Below, one piece after another: positions 45,499-55,525 of a stretch of DNA of 64,000 nucleotides (position 1 is its first letter; every line of letters begins with the position of its first letter). Made by a program: the position numbers and the translations under genes. Location of the stretch: assembly GCF_014196515.1 (NCBI RefSeq), contig NZ_JACIDV010000003.1, positions 186,001 through 250,000 of the forward strand. Direction: 5' to 3'. Under the pieces are notes generated by a model. The model had not been told where the DNA came from. It did no database searches and saw nothing but the letters and a program-made list of their open reading frames with translations. This stretch comes from Rhizobium skierniewicense (GTDB taxonomy: Bacteria; Pseudomonadota; Alphaproteobacteria; Rhizobiales; Rhizobiaceae).

Positions 45499-45516
45499 TT
45501 TCATCATTTCGTGAAA
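45499..45516. promoter_or_regulatory. Probable activator site matching the one at 28863
   Basis: TTTCAT-N6-GTGAAA matches TTTCAT-N6-ATGAAG at 28863-28880 in 14 of 18 positions. It ends 109 bp before the -24 GG, against 113 bp at the other promoter, so the two are placed alike. A second small palindrome, GTTTCAGAAAC, lies just upstream (45484-45494). Confidence 0.65.
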
Positions 45517-45624
45517 TTTTCAGAAGGTTGGGTGCATCTACGTCGCGACACGTTTTATCGCCTACCTTGAGCTTGCCCTGTATCTGCGAAAGTTATTAGG
45601 GGAATCTAATAGAAATAATGATTC

Positions 45625-45640
45625 TGGCATGCCTTTTGCT
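45625..45640 (+). promoter_or_regulatory. Sigma-54 (-24/-12) promoter of the hydrolase operon
   Basis: TGGCATG (45625-45631) and TTGCT (45636-45640) give GG-N10-GC and fit the sigma-54 consensus with one change at the -24 element. The only sigma-54 activator gene in the window is at 27057-28826. Confidence 0.82.
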
Positions 45641-45922
45641 TCGCCATAATCATGCCGTTGGAGGACGGCTTGGAGGGAAAGCGAAAGTACCATCGTTGAC
45701 GGCGTGGAGCCCATCCGCGCCGAATGGCGGAGCCTTGTTTTCTCTAAGGAAAGCGCTGAGGAGGGCGTGAATGGTTCATCGTAATTGTCCCGCCCCAGCT
45801 CATGGAGGCCAACCCTCCCATCAAGGTCAGTGGTGTCGCATTTGGCCTCTCGGATCTCCACCCGTCGCGAACGTGTGGCGGGTCACGATCATCATCAGTT
45901 CCGCACATTTAGGGAGATTTCC

Positions 45923-46852
45923 ATGCATGACAAATACATCGCCGTCGATGGCGCCCGGATCCGCTACCGCGATACGGGGGGGACCGGCACTCCGATTCTC
46001 CTGACCCATGGGATCGGCGGCTCGCTGGAAATGTTTCTGAAACAACTCGAGACAATGGGGGGATCGTTTCGTCTCATTGCATGGGATCTTCCTGGACATG
46101 GTTTATCGGATCTCGGCGATCAACCCTATGAACCCGGTAAATTCAGTGTTGTCGCATGGCGCTTTCTGGATGCGCTGGACATCGACACGGTCATTCTCGT
46201 CGGCAACTCGCTTGGAGGTCTGATCTCGTTACGGATGGGCGACGCGCGTCCAGAGCGTGTCGGAGGGCTGCTTCTGGCCAGCAGTGCGGGGTTTGCACGA
46301 AATACGCCTCTCGCATTCCGGCTCATGACGCTCCCGATCCTTGGAGATCTCATGACGCGGCCAAGCCCGATGGCAGTTGCGCAGCAACTCAAAGCGATCT
46401 TCCATAATCCTGCTGTCGTTTCCGACGCCATTCGAACGGTGGTGAGCCGGAACGTGTACAAGCCGGGTGGTGCAAAGGCCTTCGTCAAAACCTTGCGGCT
46501 GATGTCTTTGCTTGGTGCTCAACATCCGCAGTTGATCCGCACATCCCGCGCAATCCTCCAGAAACTCAGCCAGCCCATCGTATTTGTTCATGGGCGCGAG
46601 GACGCCGTACTGCCCTGTTCGCATTCCATCGAAGCGGTGAAACTGGCCAAGAACGGCGAGCTCATCGTTCTGGAATCCTGCGGACACACGCCTCAGTTCG
46701 AACGACCCGATGCTTTCAACCAGATCCTGATCGACCTCGTTAAGCAAGCAGATAGCCATGTCCACGGCCAGCTCGATGCATCACCGTCCGGCAATGCGGC
46801 AGACGGTGCCAACGCGCCTTCGAAACCGGAGACAAGCCAGAAGACAGCGTGA
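45923..46852 (+). CDS. Alpha/beta-fold hydrolase
   Basis: 309 aa. The oxyanion-loop motif HGIGGS is near residue 31, the nucleophile elbow GNSLGG (Ser) near residue 94, an acid candidate Asp in HGREDAVLP near residue 230 and the catalytic His in CGHTPQFERP near residue 256. This pattern is shared by C-C bond hydrolases of the meta pathway, esterases and lactonases, so the reaction is open. ATG 45923 follows GGAGATTTCC. It sits behind a sigma-54 promoter and ahead of an outer-membrane channel of the phenol-degradation type, which suggests an aromatic ester or ring-cleavage product as substrate. Confidence 0.82.
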   Translation: MHDKYIAVDGARIRYRDTGGTGTPILLTHGIGGSLEMFLKQLETMGGSFRLIAWDLPGHGLSDLGDQPYEPGKFSVVAWRFLDALDIDTVILVGNSLGGLISLRMGDARPERVGGLLLASSAGFARNTPLAFRLMTLPILGDLMTRPSPMAVAQQLKAIFHNPAVVSDAIRTVVSRNVYKPGGAKAFVKTLRLMSLLGAQHPQLIRTSRAILQKLSQPIVFVHGREDAVLPCSHSIEAVKLAKNGELIVLESCGHTPQFERPDAFNQILIDLVKQADSHVHGQLDASPSGNAADGANAPSKPETSQKTA

Positions 46853-47012
46853 GCCTGCCCGGCGGACCCGCGTTCGCGGAATTGCGCGGCTGATCATCCG
46901 AACGGGCTGAACATGCGCGGAATGCGGCGGCGGGAACAGCGAGCGGATCGAACTTTATCCAAACGGACGACTGGCGGAATTTCTGGTTCGTCAATTCAAG
47001 AGGGGAAGCAGC

Positions 47013-47903
47013 ATGAATGTGCGCATTTTAGGTCTGGCAGTTACGCTCACTGTGGCAGGATCCGCCGCCTATGGCCGTGAGCCCGGAACCCCAACGGCCA
47101 TGCCGCCCGGCGGAACCGTGGGTGTGCCGGTCGGGGCCAATCCGCCGCCCGGGTTGTATTATTCCATGCGGACCGATTTTACATTCGCCGATGTCTACAA
47201 CGGTGATTCAAAGGTGCCCATCGAAGTCAACGTCAAAGCCAGCGCGCAACAATTCCACTGGGTGCCGGGCGATACAGTTTTGGGCGGGACCTACCGCGCT
47301 ATGCTGAGTGTTCCGCTGGTAGAGGTTAATCAGCGTGCGTTCGGTATTGAGGGGAGCGAGTTCGATATCGGCGACATCGTCGTCTCTCCGCTCAACCTTT
47401 CCTGGATGATCGCGCCCGGTGTCTTTGTGCAGACAGGGGTCGGCTTTACCTTCCCGACCGGTAAATTCAGCGCCACACCCGGTTCCATCAACACGGGCTC
47501 TAACGCCTTCACGACATCCGCCGACATCGGTCTCAGTTATCTCGCCAATGGCTGGAACCTCTCAGCTCACGCTAACTATTTCGTCCATGCAGAAAACCCG
47601 GACACGGATTATCGGTCCGGCGACGAATTTATTCTCAACTGGACAGCCATGAAGGAGGTAAACGGCTTCAGTATCGGGCCAGTCGGCTACTTCCGCCAGC
47701 AGGTTACAGATGACCGCAACAATGGTCGCTTTTACGGTGGAACCACGAACGGGAAAGGAAAGGAATTCGGCATCGGCATTGGCTTTACAAAAAAGCTAGG
47801 TCCAGTTGAGGTCAACCTCGACTACCTCCACGACTTTGAGGTGAAAAATACCGCTGGTGGAGATCGCTTTCTCGTCAACCTCACCATGCCGATTCCGTTT
47901 TAG
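47013..47903 (+). CDS. Outer-membrane channel of the phenol/meta-pathway transporter family
   Basis: 296 aa with a signal peptide (MNVRILGLAVTLTVAGSAAYG). Alternating hydrophobic strands rich in Gly, Tyr and Phe follow, and it ends in MPIPF, a terminal Phe as in outer-membrane barrels. It matches the MetA-pathway family (COG4313) found with aromatic degradation genes, thought to admit hydrophobic aromatics. GAGGGGAAG precedes the ATG. It lies 160 bp after the hydrolase with no terminator between them, so both probably belong to the sigma-54 transcript. Confidence 0.82.
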   Translation: MNVRILGLAVTLTVAGSAAYGREPGTPTAMPPGGTVGVPVGANPPPGLYYSMRTDFTFADVYNGDSKVPIEVNVKASAQQFHWVPGDTVLGGTYRAMLSVPLVEVNQRAFGIEGSEFDIGDIVVSPLNLSWMIAPGVFVQTGVGFTFPTGKFSATPGSINTGSNAFTTSADIGLSYLANGWNLSAHANYFVHAENPDTDYRSGDEFILNWTAMKEVNGFSIGPVGYFRQQVTDDRNNGRFYGGTTNGKGKEFGIGIGFTKKLGPVEVNLDYLHDFEVKNTAGGDRFLVNLTMPIPF

Positions 47904-47938
47904 ACTTTTCCACAACAACACGACCATACCTTCAATCA

Positions 47939-47978
47939 AGAGCGCTTCCGGACATCTCTGGCTCGCGGGAAGCGCTCT
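47939..47978. terminator. Hairpin of the AGAGCG repeat family, possible bidirectional terminator
   Basis: AGAGCGCTTCC (47939-47949) and GGAAGCGCTCT (47968-47978) form a perfect 11-bp stem with an 18-nt loop. It sits between the convergent ends of the outer-membrane channel and the ABC transporter operon. The stem resembles the ends of the 275-bp repeat at 39815. The rest of 47904-48112 shows no gene. Confidence 0.6.
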
Positions 47979-48112
47979 GGGTTCCAAAACATCGTCTATC
48001 GTCAGCCCCGTCCTTGTCGAGATTGTTTGCGAACGCGTTGCCGCTAGCGCGAGGTCGATTTGGGCGATTAACGACAGAGTTGTTGTTGGGCCGCCCATCT
48101 TGCAGGTAAACC

Positions 48113-49108
48113 TCAGACCAGCGGAAAATGGCAGGCGACCGAGCGCTCCGAGGAAATTGCTGAAAGCGTCGGACGCGTCTGGTGGCAGATGGCTTGTGCC
48201 TTGGGACAGCGCGTGGAAAACTTGCAGCCTGCGGGCGGGTTGAGCGGGCTTGGGATTTCGCCTGACAGCAGAATCCGACCTCTCTGACCCCGATTGTGCG
48301 GCTGCGGGATCGCCGACAGGAGCGCTTGCGTGTAGGGATGGCTCGGCCTTGCGTAAAGCGCGTCAGTCTCCCCGACCTCCACAATCGAGCCGAGATACAT
48401 GACGGCGACACGGGTGGATACTTGGCGCACGACCGCGAGATCATGTGCAATGAAGACGTAGGTGAGGTTGAGCTGTTCCTGTAGATCGCTGAAAAGATTG
48501 ACGATCTGCGCCTGCACCGACACGTCGAGCGCAGAGACCGGTTCGTCTGCAACGATCAGTTTCGGTTCGACCGCCAGTGCGCGGGCGATACCGATACGCT
48601 GACGCTGACCGCCGGAGAATTCGTGCGGGTAGCGATCGAGATAGTCACGGCGAAGTCCGACCAGGTCCATGAGTTCGCCCAGCCTTGCATCGATGGCGCC
48701 GCCCTCGCGGATGCGATGGACTTTTAGCACTTCTGCCAGAATATCGCGCACCCGACGGCGAGGGTTAAGGGAGGCGGAAGGGTCTTGAAAGATCATCTGC
48801 ATCTTGCGTCGCACGGGCTTCAATGCGCGCGTGTCAGCTTTGGTAATGTCGGAACCGTCGAATGTCAGCGTGCCTCCATTGATGTCATAGAGCCGGGTCA
48901 GACACCGTCCAAGCGTCGACTTGCCGCTTCCCGACTCTCCCACAAGACCAAGCGTCTCGCCGGTGAAAACCTCGAGACTGACGTTGTCTACCGCATGAAG
49001 GATGCGACCGGAGCCCGGCCTGATGGTCTTGCCGACGGTGAATGTCTTGACGATCGATCTGGCTGACATCAGAGGAGCGTCTTCCCGTGAATTTCCAGGG
49101 GGTGTCAT
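48113..49108 (-). CDS. Dipeptide ABC transporter ATP-binding protein (DppF type)
   Basis: 331 aa single NBD: Walker [10 protein letters not shown] near residue 57, Q-loop [14 protein letters not shown], signature [14 protein letters not shown], Walker [16 protein letters not shown]-loop IAHDLAVV. The C-terminal oligopeptide-type extension has a Cys cluster ([14 protein letters not shown]...C), which in DppF/OppF proteins can hold an iron-sulfur cluster. ATG 49108 overlaps the stop of the partner ATPase as ATGA. Last gene of the operon. Confidence 0.9.
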   Translation of the reverse strand: MTPPGNSREDAPLMSARSIVKTFTVGKTIRPGSGRILHAVDNVSLEVFTGETLGLVGESGSGKSTLGRCLTRLYDINGGTLTFDGSDITKADTRALKPVRRKMQMIFQDPSASLNPRRRVRDILAEVLKVHRIREGGAIDARLGELMDLVGLRRDYLDRYPHEFSGGQRQRIGIARALAVEPKLIVADEPVSALDVSVQAQIVNLFSDLQEQLNLTYVFIAHDLAVVRQVSTRVAVMYLGSIVEVGETDALYARPSHPYTQALLSAIPQPHNRGQRGRILLSGEIPSPLNPPAGCKFSTRCPKAQAICHQTRPTLSAISSERSVACHFPLV

Positions 49109-50130
49109 GCGAATTCCTCCGGCGTCAGGACAGATTGGCGCAGCAGACCACGTTCTGGCTCTTCCAAGACACAAAGTGCTGCCTGTTCCCCGGAATGTCG
49201 GAGTGGAGGCCGTTGCAGACATTGAGGCTGGGCAAAGGCGCAGCGCGGCGCAAAGCCGCAGCCCTCGCCGATTGTTTCCGGTGTCGGCGGCATGCCGGGA
49301 ATGGATTTGAGGCGATTGAGCCGCGCCCCTGTGAGCGGCGGGATGGAGGCCATCAGGCCCCAGCTATAGGGATGGAGCGGGCTTGCAAACATCGCCTCCG
49401 TTTCGCCGCGCTCTACGATGCGACCGGCGTACATGACGGCGACGCGGTCGGCGATTTCAGACACGACGCCCATATCATGGGTAACGAGAATGATGGCGGA
49501 ACCAAAATCCTTTCGGAGGCGTAAGAGAAGATCGAGGACCTGAGCCTGAACCGTAACATCAAGCGCCGTGGTCGGTTCATCAGCCACGAGCAGTGCGGGA
49601 TTGCACGATAGCGCCATGGCGATGACGGCGCGCTGGCGCATGCCGCCGGACAGCTGATGGGGATAGCGATCTACGGCCTCTCCTGGATTGGACAGGCCCA
49701 CCTCTCCCAGAAGCTCGATGGCCCGTTTCCTGGCCACGCGTGCGGACACCGGTTCATGAGTACGGATTTGCTCTGCGATCTGCCAGCCAATTGTGTAGAC
49801 GGGCGTCAGCGCTGTCATGGGGTCCTGCGAAATAAGGCCTATTTCCTTACCTCGGATGCGCCGCAGGTCGTTGGCGGCTAGCTCCAGCATGCGGCGACCC
49901 CTGAAGGCAACCATGCCGTCGACGCGGGTGGTCTTTCGGTCATGGAGGCCGAGCAGGGACAGCAGTGTCACGGATTTTCCAGAGCCGGATTCGCCGACGA
50001 TGGACAGGATTTCGCCTTCGCGGACATTGAAAGACACATCGCGCACGGCCGAGACCATCCCGCGATCGGTCGCAAACGAAACCGTAAGGCCGTTCACGTC
50101 GAGAAGAACAGGTTTTTCTGGATTGGCCAT
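49105..50130 (-). CDS. Dipeptide ABC transporter ATP-binding protein (DppD type)
   Basis: 341 aa NBD with [10 protein letters not shown] near residue 45, [43 protein letters not shown] and THDMGVV, and the C-terminal Cys motif [14 protein letters not shown]. It pairs with the DppF-type subunit to drive the two permeases. ATG 50130 is preferred because GGGAG and GAGG lie just upstream; longer in-frame starts would run back into the permease gene, whose stop is at 50135. Confidence 0.9.
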   Translation of the reverse strand: MANPEKPVLLDVNGLTVSFATDRGMVSAVRDVSFNVREGEILSIVGESGSGKSVTLLSLLGLHDRKTTRVDGMVAFRGRRMLELAANDLRRIRGKEIGLISQDPMTALTPVYTIGWQIAEQIRTHEPVSARVARKRAIELLGEVGLSNPGEAVDRYPHQLSGGMRQRAVIAMALSCNPALLVADEPTTALDVTVQAQVLDLLLRLRKDFGSAIILVTHDMGVVSEIADRVAVMYAGRIVERGETEAMFASPLHPYSWGLMASIPPLTGARLNRLKSIPGMPPTPETIGEGCGFAPRCAFAQPQCLQRPPLRHSGEQAALCVLEEPERGLLRQSVLTPEEFA

Positions 50131-50134
50131 GGCC

Positions 50135-51106
50135 TCAGTTCTCCCGGACGCGCGGATCGATAAGGACATAGACGACGTCCACAAGGGCATTGGCAAGAAC
50201 GACGAAGAAAGATGCGTACATCACCGTTCCCAGCACCATTGGCAGATCAAGATTGAGCAGCGCCTGATAGGTGAGCCTGCCAACGCCGTTCAACCCGAAT
50301 ACAACCTCTGTCAACAGCGCCGAACCTCCAACCAGAACGCCGAAATCAAGCCCGAACATGGTTACGAACGGAATGAGTGAGGTACGAAGGGCATGGCGCA
50401 TCATAACGCGGGCAGGGGTCAGCCCTTTGGCGCGGGCAGTGCGGATGAAGTCCTCCTGATAGGCCTCGACCAGGTTAGCCCGCAGGACGCGGCCATAAAT
50501 GCCGATGTAAAGGGCGGCCAGCGTGAACCAGGGGATGATGAGCGTCTTGAACCAGCCGATAGGGTCCGTCATCAAGGGCTTGTACCCCAGCGCTGGAACC
50601 CATGAGAAAAAGACGGTGTCGTGAAAGCGGCTTTGCGTGATGAGGTTCATCACCTCGCCCAGCCAGTAGACCGGCATGGACACGCCAATCAGCGACAGCG
50701 CCATCAGCCCACGGTCGAGCAGCGTATCGCGCGCCAAAGCAGCGACGACACCCACGAAAATGCCACCGATCACCCACAGAATGGCAGCACCCGCCACCAG
50801 TGACAGCGTCACGGGAGCGGCTGAAGCAACGGCTGGTACGACGCGCATTCCGCGATTGACGAAGGAGGTCAGATCCTGCGTCACGAACAGGCGCTTCATC
50901 ATGATCACATATTGGACGGGCAACGCGCGATCAAAGCCGAAGTCCTTGCGGATGGACTCCACTGTTTCTGGCGAGGCATTGCGCCCTGCAAGGCGTGCAG
51001 CCGGATCGGAGCCGGGCGTCGCAAAGAAGATCAAAAAGACCAATGCCGAAATACCGATCATGACGAACAGCATCTGGACGACGCGCTGGATGACAGCAAG
51101 AATCAT
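50135..51106 (-). CDS. Dipeptide ABC transporter permease (DppB type)
   Basis: 323 aa with six hydrophobic segments and the inner-membrane binding-protein-dependent motif YIGIYGRVLRANLVEAYQEDFIRTARAKGL near residue 215, the EAA loop that docks on the ATPases. The N-terminal segment (MILAVIQRVVQMLFVMIGISALVFLIFF) and the following TPGSDPAARLAG fit DppB. ATG 51106 follows GGAGACGGCC. Ten bp separate it from the second permease. Confidence 0.9.
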   Translation of the reverse strand: MILAVIQRVVQMLFVMIGISALVFLIFFATPGSDPAARLAGRNASPETVESIRKDFGFDRALPVQYVIMMKRLFVTQDLTSFVNRGMRVVPAVASAAPVTLSLVAGAAILWVIGGIFVGVVAALARDTLLDRGLMALSLIGVSMPVYWLGEVMNLITQSRFHDTVFFSWVPALGYKPLMTDPIGWFKTLIIPWFTLAALYIGIYGRVLRANLVEAYQEDFIRTARAKGLTPARVMMRHALRTSLIPFVTMFGLDFGVLVGGSALLTEVVFGLNGVGRLTYQALLNLDLPMVLGTVMYASFFVVLANALVDVVYVLIDPRVREN

Positions 51107-51116
51107 GGCCGTCTCC

Positions 51117-52154
51117 TCATGCCAGTTTCGTTCTTGGGTCGAGCGCATCGCGAATGCTGTCGCCAAGCACGTTCAGCGACAGCACGGTGAGAGCGATGGC
51201 GATCCCTGGAGACAAGGCGACTGCCGGCCTTGTATAGAGCAGCGTCTGGCCGTCCTGAATAATGGTTCCCCAGCTTGCATCCGGTGCCTGGACCCCGATC
51301 GAGAGGAAGGAGAGCGAGCTTTCCGTGATGATATTCAGCGCCATCATGAGCGGCACAAAGACGATCAGCATCGTCGAGACGTTGGGTAGGATGTCGTTGA
51401 GAAGAATGCGCCACGCGGGAATGCCGAGACCGGTTGCCGCCAGAACGAACTCGCTTTTCTTCAGTGCCATCACCCGTCCACGCACGGGTCGCGCTACATA
51501 AGGCACATAGATGATACCGATGATAAAAATCGGCAGAGCCAAGCTATCCCCTCTGATCTCGACAGGACCTATGACGATCCCTTGGGAGAGAAGCACGATA
51601 GAAAGCGATATGGCGAGCAGATAGACGGGAAAGGCCCAGAGAATATCGAGAATGCGCGACAGGATCTGGTCGGTCAGCCCGCCGAAGAAGCCTGCTGAAA
51701 TGCCGATAAGAGCGGCAAGTACGAGACAGATCGCAGTGGAGGCTGTTGCGATCAGCAGTGAATTGCGACCGCCATAAAGAAGCCGCGCCGCCACATCGCG
51801 CCCTTGAGTGTCGGCACCGAGAAAATATTGCGCGCCCCATGTCGGGCCGATCGGCGTCACGCCAAGCCCGAGGCCTTCTGTCGACGCCTGCATCACCTTG
51901 GTTCGCTGGCCGTCGATGGTGATGCGAGCCGAAAGATTGGAGCGAAACGGATCGCTGCCCGCCACATAGGCAGCGTAAAGCGGCGCGGATAGGCTCGACA
52001 GGATGATCAGCACCAGAACAAAGGCGGCTATAACGGTTGGTTTGTCACGTTTCAGCAGATGCCAGGCGCGTTTCCAAGGCCCGGCACCCATATGTTTTAC
52101 CACAGGCTCGGGCAATCCGGGGTTGGAGATGCCTATTTCGGAAGAGGTGGTCAT
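51117..52154 (-). CDS. Dipeptide ABC transporter permease (DppC type)
   Basis: 345 aa with an N-terminal cytoplasmic stretch, a first membrane helix (TVIAAFVLVLIILSSLSAPLYAA), a periplasmic loop containing TWGAQYFLGADTQGRDVAARLLYGGR, the signature region of DppC-type permeases, and the EAA-type loop RPVRGRVMALKKSEFVLAATGLGI. ATG 52154 has AGGAAACG in front. It forms a heterodimer with the DppB-type protein. Confidence 0.9.
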   Translation of the reverse strand: MTTSSEIGISNPGLPEPVVKHMGAGPWKRAWHLLKRDKPTVIAAFVLVLIILSSLSAPLYAAYVAGSDPFRSNLSARITIDGQRTKVMQASTEGLGLGVTPIGPTWGAQYFLGADTQGRDVAARLLYGGRNSLLIATASTAICLVLAALIGISAGFFGGLTDQILSRILDILWAFPVYLLAISLSIVLLSQGIVIGPVEIRGDSLALPIFIIGIIYVPYVARPVRGRVMALKKSEFVLAATGLGIPAWRILLNDILPNVSTMLIVFVPLMMALNIITESSLSFLSIGVQAPDASWGTIIQDGQTLLYTRPAVALSPGIAIALTVLSLNVLGDSIRDALDPRTKLA

Positions 52155-52274
52155 AACGTTTCCTGCTGCGCATCTCGGTCTGGCGGAAGGGGGTGACGGC
52201 GAAGCCTTGGCCGCGCCGTCTTCCATGTTTGAAGCAGTGTTATCGGACTGGCCGCAACATCATCTCACTGCAGG

Positions 52275-53972
52275 TTACTTGACCCATGCCTGAGACGTAA
52301 TCCAACGGTTCTGCTTGTTGAACAGGTAGTTGCCCAGCCGCGCGGAGGTGAAGTTGACGCTTTTCGGCGTGATGAGCGGGACCATGGGTGCCTGCTCCAT
52401 GAAAGCCTGGTCAACTTTAGCCCAGATCGCGTTGGCGGCGTCCTGATCCGTAAGGGCGGTGGTCATCGCCGTCTTCATCTGGGCGTCAAGATCCTTATTG
52501 CAGTAGCCGGCGATGTTGATGGACGAATCGCTGCCCTTGTTGATGGAGCCGCAAGACAACAGCACGTTCAGGAAGTTCGATGCGGCAGGATAGTCCTGAT
52601 ACCATTGCGACACGCTGATCTGGACATTGTTGTTGGTGTTCTGGATGTAGGTGAACTGGATGTTGGGCGAAATCGCCTTCATCGACGCATCATAACCGAG
52701 CTCAGTGAGAACGCTGGCAATATAGGTGCCGATGCCGCGCGAGGCTGCGTTATCCTCAGCAATCACCGTGATCTTCTGGCCCTTGGTGCCGGACTCGTCC
52801 ACCAGCGCCTGCGCTTTTTCCATGTCGGGCTCGCTCCAGGTCGGGCCAGGGTTTTTGGTGTAGATGCAATTGTCGACATGACCGGGGAAGTCCGGCGGCA
52901 GGATCTGGCAGACCGGCTGTCCAAGTGCCTCACCGCCAAAGAGGCCGACGACGGCATCGCGGTCGACCGCATAGTTCAGCGCCTGACGCACTTTCACATT
53001 GTCGAAGGGAGCAAGGTTGGTGTTCATCGGTGCGTACCAGAAGGCAGCCAGCGGATCGATATGGATCTGGCTGGCGTATTTCGTGCCGATTTGGGGCAGG
53101 CGATCCGCTGGCGGCGTGTCGAACAGCCAGTCGATCTGACCATTGATGATGGCGTTGATCGCCGCTTCCTCGGTCAGGCCGAACTTGTAGACGACCTCGT
53201 CGGCATAGCCGTCAGGCTGGGCGTCGACGCTCCATTCCTTGAAATTCGGATTGCGTTTCAGCACCATTTCGGAATTTGGATCGTAGCTTGTAATCATGTA
53301 GGCCCCCGTCCCTGCGATCGGCGTCGTGCCCGCGTCGGCCGTTGGCGCATCGGCAGGCAGGATCGAAGCATGGGGTACGGCAAGCTTTGAGAAGATTTCG
53401 GCGTCGGGTGCGATAAGGTTGAGCGTCACCGTGCCGGCCGCATCATCTCCGGTAACGCCGCCTTCAAGCGTGCATGTCGCAGAATCCGCGATGCATTTAT
53501 CAGCCCCGACAATGCCGTTGTAGAAGCTGCCAGTTGTCGGGCCTTTCACCTTGAAGATGCGCTGAAAAGAGGCGACGACATCGGATGGCATCACTTCGCG
53601 ACCGTTGGAAAACTTGATACCCTTCCGGATTTTGAAGACATAGGTCTTCCCATCATTGGTAGGCTCCGGAATGGCCTCCGCAAGGGCCGGAACGATGTCG
53701 AAGCCACCGGTGCCAGCGACCTGCTTGAACTTCACAAGGCCGTCATAGGTCATCTGGAAAAGCTGCCAGAACTGAGCGGTATAGTTGATCATCGGATCGA
53801 CCGTACCAGCGGCGGAAACCGCAGCCATCGTGATGGTGCCGCCACGATGGAGTTTCATCAGGGCCGCCCGGTCTTCGGCTTGCGCAACGCCGGAAAAAGC
53901 GGTCTGGGCGACAAGGCAGGTTGCCAGAAGCGCTCCAGTGTGCCGGAAGAGATGTCTCGGAAGAATGCTCAT
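52275..53972 (-). CDS. Dipeptide ABC transporter substrate-binding protein (SBP family 5)
   Basis: 565 aa, periplasmic. A signal peptide (RHLFRHTGALLATCLVAQTAFSGVAQAED) is followed by the family 5 binding-protein fold: GTVDPMINYTAQFWQLFQMTYDGLV, YVFKIRKGIKFSNGREVMPSDVVASFQRI near residue 112 and VRQALNYAVDRDAVV near 322. Such proteins bind di- or oligopeptides or other amide compounds. The gene follows the proline iminopeptidase by 57 bp and is 120 bp ahead of the permeases, all on one strand. Confidence 0.9.
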   Translation of the reverse strand: MSILPRHLFRHTGALLATCLVAQTAFSGVAQAEDRAALMKLHRGGTITMAAVSAAGTVDPMINYTAQFWQLFQMTYDGLVKFKQVAGTGGFDIVPALAEAIPEPTNDGKTYVFKIRKGIKFSNGREVMPSDVVASFQRIFKVKGPTTGSFYNGIVGADKCIADSATCTLEGGVTGDDAAGTVTLNLIAPDAEIFSKLAVPHASILPADAPTADAGTTPIAGTGAYMITSYDPNSEMVLKRNPNFKEWSVDAQPDGYADEVVYKFGLTEEAAINAIINGQIDWLFDTPPADRLPQIGTKYASQIHIDPLAAFWYAPMNTNLAPFDNVKVRQALNYAVDRDAVVGLFGGEALGQPVCQILPPDFPGHVDNCIYTKNPGPTWSEPDMEKAQALVDESGTKGQKITVIAEDNAASRGIGTYIASVLTELGYDASMKAISPNIQFTYIQNTNNNVQISVSQWYQDYPAASNFLNVLLSCGSINKGSDSSINIAGYCNKDLDAQMKTAMTTALTDQDAANAIWAKVDQAFMEQAPMVPLITPKSVNFTSARLGNYLFNKQNRWITSQAWVK

Positions 53973-54029
53973 GGTTCGTTTCCCTCTCTTGTTTTGTTTG
54001 TTCAGGCTGTTCGTGTTGAATGATCGCGT

Positions 54030-54923
54030 TCAGATGTCCGTTTCGTCCAGAAAAGCCCCGACCACGGCCATGCATGCGTCGCGTTCTTCCACATGCGGCA
54101 TGTGACTGGATTGCTCAAAAATGGTCCAGCGGACATTCGGAATCTCGTCCGCATAGGGCTGTACGCAAGCTTCGGTCGCCTCGTCGAAACGGCCAGAAAT
54201 GAGAAGGGTCGGCACGTCGATGGTGGCGAGCCTGCCGACGATCGACCAGTTCTTCATGGTGCCGATGACGTGGAATTCATTGGGACCATTCATCGTGTGG
54301 TACACGGTCGGGTCTGCGCCGATGGCGTCAAAGGTGCGTTGCACTTCCGGCGGCATGGGGACGATGCGACAGACGTGGCGCTGATTGAACACATCAGTCG
54401 CCGCCATGTATTCCGCACTATCCGTGGTCCCGGTCTCTTCGTGACGCAGGAGGGTTTCCTGAACGTCCTGCGGAAGCTCCCGGCGGAGGCGGTTGGCTTC
54501 GGAAATCCAGGTGGACATCGCTGCTGGCGAATTGGCAATGATGAGCGCCTTCAGGCCAACGGGCCGATCGACGGCGAATTCCGCTCCCAGCATACCGCCC
54601 CATGACTGTCCCAGCAGGCAATACGCATTGCGGATGCCGAGGTGGTCGATAAGGTTGTGCAGCTCCGCCTTGAAGAAAGCGACAGTCCAGAAGTCACCAC
54701 CCTTGTCGGGGAGGTGGGTCGATTGACCGTTGCCAACCTGATCATAGTGGATAACGGCCCGGCCAGTCGCTGCTATGTCCTTGAAGCTATCGACGTAATC
54801 ATGGGTGCAGCCAGGCCCGCCATGCGCGACGATCAGCGGCGGCTTGGAAGATGAAATGTCGCCTGTAATCCGGTACCATGTCTTGTACTCGCCATAAGAC
54901 GCAAATCCTTCAGTGATCTCCAT
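54030..54923 (-). CDS. Proline iminopeptidase-family hydrolase (S33)
   Basis: 297 aa. HGGPG (oxyanion motif) is near residue 34, GQSWGG (nucleophile Ser) near residue 103, an acid Asp in ISGRFDEAT near residue 243 and His in SSHMPH near residue 273, the S33 pattern. Such enzymes release N-terminal proline or other residues from small peptides; some act on amino acid amides. ATG 54923 has AGGAG 8 nt upstream. It lies 17 bp after the ANTAR gene and just before the binding protein, so import and hydrolysis of the substrate are co-expressed. Confidence 0.87.
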   Translation of the reverse strand: MEITEGFASYGEYKTWYRITGDISSSKPPLIVAHGGPGCTHDYVDSFKDIAATGRAVIHYDQVGNGQSTHLPDKGGDFWTVAFFKAELHNLIDHLGIRNAYCLLGQSWGGMLGAEFAVDRPVGLKALIIANSPAAMSTWISEANRLRRELPQDVQETLLRHEETGTTDSAEYMAATDVFNQRHVCRIVPMPPEVQRTFDAIGADPTVYHTMNGPNEFHVIGTMKNWSIVGRLATIDVPTLLISGRFDEATEACVQPYADEIPNVRWTIFEQSSHMPHVEERDACMAVVGAFLDETDI

Positions 54924-54940
54924 GGGCCTTACTCCTGTCT

Positions 54941-55525
54941 TTACGGACCCTTGCGGGTATGCTTGTCGTTGCGACAAATTGCTTCCGCGGCATCTTCGAT
55001 GGTCATGCCCCAGTCCATAGACACCGAGCGCAAACGCTTCCAGGCCGCCGCTTCGCCGCCGCCTTCGTTCTGAAGCAAATGCAGAATGGCCCGAACGACG
55101 ATGGGTCGCTGGCGCAGCCTGTCTTCCAGCGCTCGAATATCATCGGCCTGCGCCTGCACCTTCGCGTAGGCATCGGCTGCGATCAAAAGCGCACTATAAG
55201 CTCCGGTGGAGCCGATGGGCTTCAGCAGGTGGGCGTTAGAACCCTGATCCAGCGCCCATTCGATCCGGCCTGGCGCTTCGGAGCCGATCAGGGCAATCAT
55301 CGGCATGGGTGCGTATCCTCGCGGCCACGGAAATTGATCGTCATGGCCCATATCCGCGTCAAAGAAGACGACGTCTGCCCCCACTTCGTTCAGATGCGGC
55401 CAACAGAGCGTGACACGGATATGCAGGAGTTCGAGCTGACGCCGGAGCGCATCAACGGAGGGATGATCGCGGTGCAGGATAACGGCATGCCATTGGGCAA
55501 GAAGGGGTCTGTCCCGGCGCGTCAT
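54941..55525 (-). CDS. ANTAR-domain antiterminator, AmiR-like
   Basis: 194 aa. The first 120 residues form a degenerate response-regulator-like domain ([40 protein letters not shown]), followed by a coiled coil and a C-terminal ANTAR domain ([46 protein letters not shown]). AmiR binds nascent leader RNA and prevents termination when released by AmiC. Here it overlaps the AmiC-like gene by 4 bp (55522-55525), as expected for a stoichiometric pair. It probably controls the peptide transporter genes of its own operon. Confidence 0.9.
   Translation of the reverse strand: MTRRDRPLLAQWHAVILHRDHPSVDALRRQLELLHIRVTLCWPHLNEVGADVVFFDADMGHDDQFPWPRGYAPMPMIALIGSEAPGRIEWALDQGSNAHLLKPIGSTGAYSALLIAADAYAKVQAQADDIRALEDRLRQRPIVVRAILHLLQNEGGGEAAAWKRLRSVSMDWGMTIEDAAEAICRNDKHTRKGP

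Larger units (their letters stand above)
45203..45922. other. Long regulatory gap upstream of the hydrolase/outer-membrane channel operon
   Basis: No convincing gene was found in this 720-bp stretch. It holds an activator-type palindrome (45499-45516) and a -24/-12 promoter (45625-45640). The transcript would carry a leader of roughly 270 nt before the hydrolase ATG. Several short frames there lack homology. Confidence 0.6.
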
